A stretch of 64,000 nt of DNA from Bog-756 sp963812885 (lineage in GTDB: Bacteria; Actinomycetota; Acidimicrobiia; Acidimicrobiales; RAAP-2), in contig CAWEWZ010000010.1 of assembly GCA_963812885.1 (NCBI GenBank), forward strand, positions 6,993-70,992, in the 5' to 3' direction. The translations under genes and the position numbers were made by a program. Numbering within the stretch: position 1 is the first letter of the stretch; each line of letters starts with the position of its first letter. Under the pieces are notes generated by a model. That model did not search any database and was not told the DNA's origin. It saw only the letters and a list, made by a program, of their open reading frames with translations. Shown here in pieces: positions 1 to 6,999 of this stretch.

Positions 1-1237
1 CACCGAGGCGCACAGGCCGAAGTTGGTGGCGTTGGCGGCATCGACGGCCTGATCGAAGTCCGCGTAGGGAAGGAGGGGGAGGGCGGGGGCGAATTGCTCG
101 TCGACCACCAGGGCGGCGGAGGGGTCGGGTGCCACGACGAGCGCCGGCGACACCGTCCAGCCGCCGTCGGGTTCCAACACCCGGGCCGGACGGACCACCT
201 CGGTCGCCTCCGACGGCGGCGTCGGCGATCATGGCCTCGACCCGGTCGCGGGCCGCCGCCGTGTGCACCGGTCCCATGGTCACCTCGGGCTCGAGACCGT
301 CGCCGACCACGGTGCGGGAGAGCGTCTCCGCCAGCGCATCCCGCCAGCCGCCCAACCGGTCGGCGGGAACGTAGAGGCGTTTGATGGCCATACACACCTG
401 TCCGGACGTGGTGAAGGCGGCCTCGACCAGACGGCCGGCCAGCTCCTCGGACGGTTCGAGGTCGGGCCCGACGATGGCGGGGTCGTTCCCACCCAGCTCG
501 AGCACGGCCGGTCGTAGATGAGCGGCGCAGCCGGCCAGCACCGACCGACCGGCGGCGACGCCGCCGGTGAACGAGACCATGTCGATCCCGGGGTGGGCGA
601 CGAGGGCCACCCCGAGCTCGGGGGTCGGGCCGTTGACCGCGTTCAACACTCCGGGGGGAAGTCCGTCGGCAATGGCCGCGGCCAGCAGGAGCACGGCGCC
701 GGGACAGGTGGGCGGGGTCTTCACCACCACCGTGTTGCCGGCCAGGAGGGCGGGCAGGATCTTGTTGCCCATCACCGCCGACGGCCAGTTGAAGGGGAGG
801 ATGGCGGCCACCACGCCGTGGGGCACCCGTTCGACCATCGAGTTGCCTTCGAGGCGGGGCTCGAGCGAGGCGGCCACCAGGGGGGAGAGGGCGCCGACCA
901 TCCCTGCGGCGGTGGCCACGTCGAACAGGGACTCCATGAGGACCTTGCCATGTTCACGGGTCAAGAGGGCGCTGGTGGCGTCCAGATCGATCGAGGTCAT
1001 GGCCGCCTCGCAGGCACCCTGGAGCGTGGCCAACCGATCCTCGTAGGGAAGCGCGGCCCAGGCCGGCTGGGCGGCCCGGGCCCCGGCCACGGCCTGTTCC
1101 AGCTGTGCGGCGGACGCGATCGGCGCCATCAGCACGGTCTCCTCGGGGCGGGCGGGATTGACGACGGGATAGGAGCCGTCCTCCCCGGCCAGACGCCTTC
1201 CGCCGATGGTCAGCGCCACGGTGTCCACGGATTTCAT
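1..1237 (-). CDS. NAD(P)-dependent aldehyde dehydrogenase, 3' end cut by window edge, one frameshift
   Basis: Oxidises an aldehyde to the acid with NAD(P). Reading leftward from ATG 1237 the protein shows the family landmarks in order: PFNWPSAV (cofactor site), FTGG, the general-base Glu in LELGGNDPAIV, and the catalytic Cys in TSGQVCMA. At about 206-216 the frame changes: before it the protein runs to EAMIADAA, after it the expected C-terminal sequence (EVVRPARVLEP, then DEQFAPALPLLPY) continues one base out of phase to the window edge. The break behaves as one extra base and is probably a sequence error. The substrate cannot be told from the sequence; succinate-semialdehyde- and betaine-aldehyde-type enzymes share these motifs. 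The gene runs leftward like the secreted hydrolase beside it, but they do not overlap. Confidence 0.88.
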   Translation of the reverse strand, partial: MKSVDTVALTIGGRRLAGEDGSYPVVNPARPEETVLMAPIASAAQLEQAVAGARAAQPAWAALPYEDRLATLQGACEAAMTSIDLDATSALLTREHGKVLMESLFDVATAAGMVGALSPLVAASLEPRLEGNSMVERVPHGVVAAILPFNWPSAVMGNKILPALLAGNTVVVKTPPTCPGAVLLLAAAIADGLPPGVLNAVNGPTPELGVALVAHPGIDMVSFTGGVAAGRSVLAGCAAHLRPAVLELGGNDPAIVGPDLEPSEELAGRLVEAAFTTSGQVCMAIKRLYVPADRLGGWRDALAETLSRTVVGDGLEPEVTMGPVHTAAARDRVEAMIADAAVGGDRGGPSGPGVGTRRRLDGVAGARRGTRPLRRPGGRRAIRPRPPPPSLRGLRSGRRCRQRHQLRPVRLG

Positions 1238-1247
1238 GACCTGCACC

Positions 1248-2789
1248 CTACGGGCTGGGCGGCGGGACGAGGGCGGCTCCGACCATGGCCGAGGCGAACC
1301 GGAACGCACCCGACGAGTAGACGTCACACTCTTCGAGATAGCCGACGAGGGTGGTATTGCCGGTCGGGCAGAAGTGGACACCGTCCGGGGCCCGCACGAT
1401 GTTGGTGCCGGCCGGCCCGGTACAGGGCTCGAACGACAGGCACGGGAGGGTCCGGGTGAACTTCCCGTCGGCCAGCACCGCCTGGCCGGCGTCGTCGTAG
1501 GTGGCACCGTGGCTGGCGGCGGCGACGGATCGGTAGTTGCGGTTGAGGGTGGTGACGTTCCGGCTCTCGCTGGACGACTCGTCGAGGGGCAGGCCGACCA
1601 GGATGACCCTGGCCCCGATCGAATGGAAGATGGTGATGGCGGCACGGGCGTCGCGCACGTACTTGGCGAAGTACGCCGGAGTCCCCAGCTGGTATCCGGC
1701 CATGCACGGAGTGAAGGCGTCTCCCGAAAATGCGAGGACGGCCACGGTCGGATGCCAGTTACGGGCATCGGCGGCCATGGTGGCCAGGTCGTCGCAGATG
1801 GCGATACCCGGGAAGGTGCGGATGAGGACCGGAGCTCCCGCCGCTCCGGCCAGGTAGGCGAACTCCTGTCCGGCCTCGGACGCCAACGAATCCCCGTAGA
1901 GGGCGATCCGCGGTGGCCCGGGCGGCGGGAGCTCGGGCACCGACCCGTAGAACCCGGCGTCACCGAAGCTGAAGAGGCCGCCGTCCGAGGCCACCAGCCA
2001 GTAACCGCGGCCGTCGGGGGTGGCGGCCATGCCCACCACCGGTCGGTTGAGCGCGAGGGCCCCGGTCGAGCCGTAGAAGTGGGCGTCGCCGAAGGCGAAG
2101 AGGCCACCGTCCGAGGCCACCAGCCAGTAACCGCGGCCGTCGGGGGTGGCGGCCATGCCCACCACCGGTCGGTTGAGCGCGAGGGCCCCGGTCGAGCCGT
2201 AGAAGTGGGCGTCGCCGAAGGCGAAGAGGCCGCCGTCCGAGGCCACCAGCCAGTAACCGCGGCCGTCGGGGGTGGCGGCCATGCCCACCACCGGTCGGTT
2301 GAGCGCGAGGGCCCCGGTCGAGCCGTAGAAGTGGGCGTCGCCGAAGGTGAAGAGGCCGCCGTCCGAGGCCACCAGCCAGTAACCGCGGCCGTCGGGGGTG
2401 GCGGCCATGCCCACCACCGGTCGGTTGAGCGCGAGGGCCCCGGTCGAGCCGTAGAAGTGGGCGTCGCCGAAGGCGAAGAGGCCGCCGTCCGAGGCCACCA
2501 GCCAGTAACCGCGGCCGTCGGGGGTGGCGGCCATGCCCACCACCGGTCGGTTGAGCGCGAGGGCCCCGGTCGAGCCGTAGAAGTGGGCGTCGCCGAAGGC
2601 GAAGAGGCCACCGTCCGAGGCCACCAGCCAGTAACCGCGGCCGTCGGGAGTGGCGGCCATGCCCACCACCGGTCGGTTGACCGCCAGGGCCGCCGCCCGG
2701 TGCGCCGGCCCGGTCCCCACCAACAGCGCGGTCAGCAGACAGAGCGCGGCCGTCCCTGCGCCGAGCCGCCCGACCCGATTACGGCCCAT
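1248..2789 (-). CDS. Secreted SGNH/GDSL-type hydrolase with six N-terminal GYWLVASDGG repeats
   Basis: 513-residue exported protein. Start ATG 2789 is chosen because it is followed at once by a signal peptide (basic MGRNR, hydrophobic stretch, then HRAAA); upstream in-frame sequence is the neighbouring gene. Residues about 35-285 are six 42-residue repeats, each NRPVVGMAATPDGRGYW followed by LVASDGG, FAFGDA and HFYGS, a beta-propeller-like repeat common in Acidimicrobiia exported proteins. The C-terminal half starts with the nucleophile block YGDSLASE and ends with DGVHFCP, which supplies the Asp-His of an SGNH serine hydrolase. Inferred role: a cell-surface or secreted esterase or deacetylase acting on glycan or lipid, with the repeats as a binding or spacing domain. 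Its start overlaps the end of the upstream gene by 11 bases. Confidence 0.85.
   Translation of the reverse strand: MGRNRVGRLGAGTAALCLLTALLVGTGPAHRAAALAVNRPVVGMAATPDGRGYWLVASDGGLFAFGDAHFYGSTGALALNRPVVGMAATPDGRGYWLVASDGGLFAFGDAHFYGSTGALALNRPVVGMAATPDGRGYWLVASDGGLFTFGDAHFYGSTGALALNRPVVGMAATPDGRGYWLVASDGGLFAFGDAHFYGSTGALALNRPVVGMAATPDGRGYWLVASDGGLFAFGDAHFYGSTGALALNRPVVGMAATPDGRGYWLVASDGGLFSFGDAGFYGSVPELPPPGPPRIALYGDSLASEAGQEFAYLAGAAGAPVLIRTFPGIAICDDLATMAADARNWHPTVAVLAFSGDAFTPCMAGYQLGTPAYFAKYVRDARAAITIFHSIGARVILVGLPLDESSSESRNVTTLNRNYRSVAAASHGATYDDAGQAVLADGKFTRTLPCLSFEPCTGPAGTNIVRAPDGVHFCPTGNTTLVGYLEECDVYSSGAFRFASAMVGAALVPPPSP
1939..2690 (-). repeat. Six tandem 126-bp coding repeats
   Basis: Direct repeats with a 126-bp period (42 codons), recognisable by the recurrent block cccaccaccggtcggttg near 2036, 2162, 2288, 2414, 2540 and 2666. 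The central five copies differ at only a few bases (for example gaaggc/gaaggt and gccacc/gccgcc), so they expanded or were homogenised recently. The outermost copies are more divergent (FSFGDAGFYGS on the C-terminal side). They lie wholly inside the SGNH hydrolase gene and keep its frame. Confidence 0.95.
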
Positions 2790-3435
2790 CGCCACCGCCG
2801 GCGAGTCGGCGGAACCAGAGTCGCCAGGGTGTCTTGTGGCGCTGCCACACCTCCGGCCCCTTCTCGTACGGAGGTCCGGTGTGGCGGCGGTGCGAGGCCG
2901 ACTCCTCGTCGACCTCGTAAACGGCCAGGAAGCGCGGCGCCCCCTGATAGGGAGCCCGCACCTCGCGCACCAGCTCGTAGCGCTCGGCACGCAGGGCGTG
3001 ACGGCGTTCGGCCACTTCGGGCAGGTGCACATTGGTATAGAAGTCGTTGAAGACGGCCAGCTCGTCGTCGGTCAACCCGGGCGGAGGGTTGACGCCGAGC
3101 AGGTAGATGGCAAAGGCCGTGAGTCGGCGGGGCTTCGTCTCGGCGATTCGCCGGTACAGCACCGACCATGTCTGCCGGAGGCCCTCGAAGCCATCACCGT
3201 CCGGCGGATCCTCTCCGGGCCCGCCCTCGGCAGCAACGTCGTCGACGGTCAGGAACCGGGGAGGTCGGAAGCCCCGGGCGGCAACGGCCAGGAGCTCGTA
3301 GCGGGCCCCGGCGCCCGGGTCGGTCGACGCCGACCCCACGAATGCGTCCGCGGCCCCGGGATCGGCGCGGGATCCACCGCGGACGTCCCATCCGGTGAAC
3401 GAGGTCAGACCGGGCCGGTCGGCGTCAGCGGACAT
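2779..3435 (-). CDS. EthD-like dimeric alpha-beta-barrel protein
   Basis: 218 residues, soluble, no signal peptide. Two half-domains can be seen: an N-terminal one (RYELLAVAARGFRPPRF) and a C-terminal one with NDFYTNVHLPEV, ERYELVREV and APRFLAVYEVDEE. The pattern FYTNVHLPEV then RY..V then P.FLAVYE is typical of EthD or dimeric alpha/beta-barrel ferredoxin-fold proteins, found as monooxygenase accessories or small-molecule-binding proteins. The gene overlaps the downstream SGNH hydrolase by 11 bases, suggesting co-transcription, although no functional link is evident. The specific role is unknown. Confidence 0.7.
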   Translation of the reverse strand: MSADADRPGLTSFTGWDVRGGSRADPGAADAFVGSASTDPGAGARYELLAVAARGFRPPRFLTVDDVAAEGGPGEDPPDGDGFEGLRQTWSVLYRRIAETKPRRLTAFAIYLLGVNPPPGLTDDELAVFNDFYTNVHLPEVAERRHALRAERYELVREVRAPYQGAPRFLAVYEVDEESASHRRHTGPPYEKGPEVWQRHKTPWRLWFRRLAGGGDGP

Positions 3436-3484
3436 GAATCGGAGGCTACCGGGCGAGGCGGCCCGGTCCCGGTCGACCGACCGG

Positions 3485-4192
3485 CTACCCGGTCACCGCC
3501 GGGCTGGCTGTCGATCTGAGAACGGGTCCTCGCATCAGCGACACGCTCGTGATCAGAACCACCAGCAGGAACCCGACGAAGGCCCCGAAGCCGACCGCAT
3601 TCCACCCCTTTCCGTGATAGGTGCTGAATGTCAGGGCCACCCACACGACCACCGCGTTGAGGGCGGCGACGATCAGGCTCAGCCATCCGAGCCAGAGGGG
3701 GCCGGGCAGCTCCCGGCGAAGGAACGAAAGACCCAACGCCAGCAGGAAGACCGCCGTCATGATCGAACTGGCCGCGAAGAGGACGATGTTCAGATCCCCG
3801 AGCATCCGCACCACGCCCGGGTCGGTCAGGCCCAACGGTTGGGCGTCCATGTAGGCGAGCAGGGCAATGGGCAGCGCGGCCAGCGCCGACACCACCGCCA
3901 CAGCGATCCCTGCGCCGAAGACCATCGGTGCCAGCGAGCGATCGTTGCCCCCGCCTTCGTCGAACAGGGTGCGGAGCACGCCGACGAACCACAGGAACAC
4001 ACCTGCCGCCAACAGACCGAACAGCATTCCGATTTGGAGCGCCACCCGATGGCCGTGGACCCACGCCATGGTGGTGGCGGCCGGGCTGTCGTTCCGGGGT
4101 TGCTGCGGATAGAGGAATCCCGACAACAGGCTGAGGATCACATAGACCAGGCCGGTCGCGGCGCCGACCCGACCCACTGCCCGATGATTCAT
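3485..4192 (-). CDS. Multi-pass membrane protein, DUF4386-like
   Basis: 235 residues with about six hydrophobic segments (near residues 10-30, 52-72, 92-115, 137-160, 168-190 and 200-220). The first loop after TM1 contains a proline-rich stretch and the sequence WVHGHRVALQIG, which leads into TM2; this arrangement resembles DUF4386 proteins. It begins with ATG 4192 and reads away from the arsR promoter, so 4193-4313 is a divergent intergenic region. Function unknown; no catalytic residues are recognisable. Confidence 0.7.
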   Translation of the reverse strand: MNHRAVGRVGAATGLVYVILSLLSGFLYPQQPRNDSPAATTMAWVHGHRVALQIGMLFGLLAAGVFLWFVGVLRTLFDEGGGNDRSLAPMVFGAGIAVAVVSALAALPIALLAYMDAQPLGLTDPGVVRMLGDLNIVLFAASSIMTAVFLLALGLSFLRRELPGPLWLGWLSLIVAALNAVVVWVALTFSTYHGKGWNAVGFGAFVGFLLVVLITSVSLMRGPVLRSTASPAVTG

Positions 4193-4299
4193 TCCCCCAC
4201 CTCCCGTTGGCCGTGGCCCGCACTCCCCCGAACCGACGGCTCAGCGTAGCGGCCGCCGTCGGGGCCGGACCCGACCGGCGGGCGGTCCGCTGGCCGGTC

Positions 4300-4346
4300 T
4301 TGACAACGCCGGGGTGGTGCTTATACTTAGGCATATACCTAAGTAT
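4300..4346 (+). promoter_or_regulatory. arsR promoter overlapped by a near-perfect palindromic operator
   Basis: TTGACA at 4300-4305 and TATACT at 4322-4327, spaced by 16 bases, form a near-consensus vegetative promoter. Arms ATACTTAGG (4323-4331) and CCTAAGTAT (4338-4346) are exact inverted repeats separated by CATATA, so the operator covers the -10 element and the expected start of transcription near 4334. ArsR-family proteins bind such palindromes and typically repress their own promoter, so autorepression of arsR and the AHSA1 gene is the likely logic. Confidence 0.85.
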
Positions 4347-4676
4347 CAACCGGACCCATTGGATCGGATCTTCCGGGCGCTGAGCGACCCGACCCGACGG
4401 GGAATGGTCGAGCGTCTGGCCCGAGGCCCCGCCTCGGTGTCGGACATTGCCCGGCCGCTCACCTGGTCGCTGCCCACCGTGGTGCAGCACCTCGGCGTAC
4501 TGGAGGCCGCCGGAGTCGTCACCTCGACCAAGGTCGGACGGGTGCGTACGTACCAGTTGGCCACCGGTGCGCTCGCCCCGGCCGCCGAGTGGATCGGCGG
4601 GCAGCGACTGCCCGCCGAACGGCGCCTCGATCGACTCGAAACCCACCTGGCCCATGAAACCGACAAGGAGAAATGA
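4335..4676 (+). CDS. ArsR-family winged-helix transcriptional repressor
   Basis: About 113 residues, winged helix-turn-helix: RIFRALSDPTRRGMVERLA (helices 1-2), SVSDIARPLTWSLPTVVQHL (HTH), GVVTSTKVGRVRTYQL (wing). No metal-binding CxC motif is visible, which fits the ArsR subgroup paired with AHSA1 proteins. The start is uncertain. GTG 4314 is in frame but lies upstream of the -10 element, so it cannot be on the transcript. Family members typically start (M)PKYQPDPLD, which would place the start at 4335, where the codon is ATA; TTG 4359 is a weaker alternative. A leaderless transcript beginning at about 4334 fits 4335. The stop at 4676 is one base from the next ATG, so the two genes form an operon. 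Confidence 0.85.
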   Translation: MPKYQPDPLDRIFRALSDPTRRGMVERLARGPASVSDIARPLTWSLPTVVQHLGVLEAAGVVTSTKVGRVRTYQLATGALAPAAEWIGGQRLPAERRLDRLETHLAHETDKEK

Positions 4677-4677
4677 C

Positions 4678-5151
4678 ATGACCGACACCATCGAACGCAG
4701 TCAGACCCACGCCACCTTCGTGATCGAACGGTCCATGCCCGCCCCGGTGGCCAGGGTGTGGCGGGCACTCTCGGACAACGACGAGCGGGACCGGTGGTTC
4801 GGCGGTGGCGACGCCTTCGAGGCTCACGAGCAGGCCCACGACTTCCGTGTCGGAGGTCGGGCGGTCGAAACCGGCAAGTGGCACGATGGGCCGACCACGG
4901 AGTTCCGTTCCGTCTACACCGACATCGTCGATCAGGTCCGGATCGTCTTCACCTACGACATGTGGCTCGCCGAACGACACATCTCGACCTCGGTCACCAC
5001 CATCGCGCTGGAGCCCGACGGGGCCGGGACACGGCTGACCTACACCGAACAAGGTGTCCACTTCGACGGCCTGGACACGGTGGAGGGCCGGGAGGAGGGC
5101 TCGAAGGGGTTGCTCGACCAACTCGTCGCCGTCGTCACTGGGGACGGCTGA
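4678..5151 (+). CDS. SRPBCC-domain protein, AHSA1 family
   Basis: 157 residues, preceded by AAGGAG. It has the START/Bet v1-like pattern of AHSA1 proteins: an FVIERSMPAPVARVWRAL opening, DRWFGGG, and the closing block GTRLTYTEQG followed by EGSKGLLDQL. These small cytosolic proteins form a hydrophobic cavity; in actinobacteria they are very often paired with an ArsR repressor, as here, in a two-gene unit whose ligand is unknown. Start ATG 4678 is set by the ribosome binding site and the one-base gap after arsR. Confidence 0.88.
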   Translation: MTDTIERSQTHATFVIERSMPAPVARVWRALSDNDERDRWFGGGDAFEAHEQAHDFRVGGRAVETGKWHDGPTTEFRSVYTDIVDQVRIVFTYDMWLAERHISTSVTTIALEPDGAGTRLTYTEQGVHFDGLDTVEGREEGSKGLLDQLVAVVTGDG

Positions 5152-5231
5152 GGGGAGCCTGAGGGCCGGCCGCCAGCTCGGGACCGGCGAACCGATTCAA
5201 GGTACCGGCGACAGATGTCGACATTTGCAGC

Positions 5232-5453
5232 ATGGACGCCAGTCGTGCCGATGAGGTGGAGTCGCTGCCTGAGCTGCCCTTGGTCTACGAATCGCCCAAG
5301 GATCGGCTCCACCGGTTGGCGGCCGAGGCCAGTTGTGCCTCGGGCAGGCATCGGCCCTACCAGACCGTCGTCTGGAGTCGGCAGCTGACCAAGTGTCTCG
5401 ACTGTCAGGCCCGTCTGCCGGATGACTACGAGGCCGGACGACCACCGGTGTGA
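5232..5453 (+). CDS. Small hypothetical protein with Cys/His-rich C-terminal half
   Basis: 73 residues, highly G/C-biased third codon positions as in neighbouring genes, so probably real. The C-terminal half reads ASCASGRHRPYQTVVWSR then LTKCLDCQARLPDDY; the Cys-x4-His and CxxC spacing suggests a single zinc-binding knuckle. No signal peptide or membrane segment. I do not recognise the family. It follows the AHSA1 gene by 80 bases and could be part of the same transcript. Confidence 0.5.
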   Translation: MDASRADEVESLPELPLVYESPKDRLHRLAAEASCASGRHRPYQTVVWSRQLTKCLDCQARLPDDYEAGRPPV

Positions 5454-5602
5454 ACACGGGTTGAGTCGGTTCGTGGCCGGCGCCACCGCCGAGTCCGCGG
5501 TTTCCGAGTAATCCCTCAAGTTCGGCCCCCGACGTGCCGATGGAGAGTTACCAGGCCTGTCGAGCAGGGCTTCCGCCGCCCAGATCTCCAGGCCACCGTG
5601 GT

Positions 5603-5634
5603 GCGCCGATCCGATCCCAATGTTGGATCGGCGC
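5603..5634. terminator. Hairpin, candidate terminator
   Basis: Perfect 10-bp inverted repeat GCGCCGATCC (5603-5612) / GGATCGGCGC (5625-5634) with a 12-base loop, lying between the small rightward gene and the leftward phosphotransferase operon. There is no T-run, as is usual in high-GC actinobacteria. With the second hairpin at 5691 it occupies an otherwise empty 5454-5750 gap. Confidence 0.5.
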
Positions 5635-5690
5635 GGGGAAAGGACCGGTAGAATCGAGTGCATCCGCCGGAGCTGCGGCATCCGGCTCTT

Positions 5691-5722
5691 GCGCCAGCCA
5701 CCCTGCCCCTTTGGGCTGGCGC
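5691..5722. terminator. Hairpin downstream of the phosphotransferase operon
   Basis: Inverted repeat GCGCCAGCC (5691-5699) / GGCTGGCGC (5714-5722), 14-base loop, 29 bases beyond the leftward stop codon at 5751. Its placement suggests termination of the leftward operon. Confidence 0.5.
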
Positions 5723-5750
5723 GGCCCGGCGTCCCCGACGCCCGATCGCC

Positions 5751-6999
5751 CTAGCTCTCCTGGGCAGCCCGGAGCCGCTTGGTGAGGGTCTGCAGGAGGT
5801 TCCAGGCGATGGTGGCGTTGTGCTGCACCAGCGGACGGAACTCCCAGAAGGTCAGGCCGTAGCAGACGACATCGCTGCTGGCGGTCACCGTTGCCGACCG
5901 CGCCCCCTCGTCGATCAGTGCGGTCTCACCGAAGTAGTCACCTCGCGACAGCGTGGCCACCTGCTTGCCGTTGATCGAAACGGTGGCATCCCCGGAGTCG
6001 ATGACATAGAAGGCGGCGGCGCCGACACCCTCTTTGGTGATGGTCTCACCGGCCGCGAACCGGCGCTCCTTGAACATCGTCGGCGATGCGTGCCGCGTCG
6101 CCCGGGTTCAGCCCGGCGAAGAACGGCACCTGCTCGAGCACTTGCGGGGAGCCCTGAGGGATCTGGGCGGTCGGCCGCGTCGTCGATCCGGCCCGGGTCA
6201 CGGCCCGGCACTGGAGCAGGAAGAGGTTCCCGTCGGCATAGGCCCATTCGATGTCGCAGGCCATCCCGTAGGCCTCCTCGCACTGGCTGGCCAAGGCGTT
6301 GAGTTGGGCGAGCTGGTCGTCGTCGAGGCAGAGCGACTCGATGAGATGGGTGGCCACCTCCTCGTCGACGGTGCCGCCGTCGGCCACCGAGCGGATGGCG
6401 ATCTTCTTCACTCCGGCCGTCCGCTCGAGCACCTCCCCCGACCGGTCCAGGCGGTAGGTGTCGGGGATCACCCGACCGGAGACCACCACCTCGCCGAGTC
6501 CCCAGCTGGCCTCGATCATCCGCTCGTCGGCCCCGTTGACCGGGTTCTGGGTGAACATCACCCCGGCCGTCTCGGGAGCCAGGAGCGACTGCACGACGAC
6601 CCCGACGCTCGGGCGGTTGAACAGGCCGACCCGCTTCCGGTAGGTGATGACCGAGTCGGAATTGGCCGACCACCAGATCTGCCGGATGGCCGAGCTCAGG
6701 TCGTCGATGGACGGGACGTTGAGCAGGGTCAGGTGCTGGCCGGCAAAACTGGCGTCGGCACCGTCCTCGTCCACCGCCGACGAGCGGACGGCCAGCGGAC
6801 CGGCCAATGGTCGGGCCGCGTCGACGACCATGTCGATGGCCGGCGAATGGCCGGCGGCCACCTCTTCGACGATGTCACCGGAAAGGGCGATGCCCGGAGG
6901 GACCGAGAGACCGGCCCGGGTCGCCTCTCCCAGCCCGACCGCCTTGGCCCCGAAGACCGCCTCTTCGTGGGCCTCCCCGAACGGGACGACGGCCTTCAC
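5751..6999 (-). CDS. PEP-synthase-type ATP-binding subunit fused to a cyclic-nucleotide-binding domain, one frameshift
   Basis: Start GTG 6999 overlaps the preceding stop by four bases (GTGA). Residues 1-280 are a complete PEP synthase/PPDK N-terminal ATP-grasp domain: GAKAVGLGEA, LAVRSSAVDEDG, VQSLLAPETAGVMFTQNP, EASWGLGEVVVSG, DIEWAYADGNLFLLQ. It should bind ATP and phosphorylate a His in a partner. Near 6062-6080 the frame slips by one extra base: the first frame ends FFAGLNPGDAARIADD, and the next gives FKERRFAAGETITKEGV, SGDATVSINGK, LSRGDYFGETALID, an evident CRP-like cyclic-nucleotide-binding fold ending at 5751. The helix at the junction (FAGLNPGDAARIADDMF) is the normal start of such a domain, so this is one fusion protein. 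Whether it binds cNMP is not proven: the usual RSAT motif is present as RSATVTAS. Confidence 0.85.

Noticed and set aside
1939..2690. Regular 126-bp direct repeats resembling a CRISPR or satellite
   Set aside because: The whole period is repeated without unique spacers and keeps an open frame encoding a known exported repeat, so it is coding.
1206..3050. Long rightward ORF of 614 codons over the repeat gene
   Set aside because: Mirror image of the SGNH hydrolase repeats on the other strand; it has no family motifs and owes its length to GC bias.
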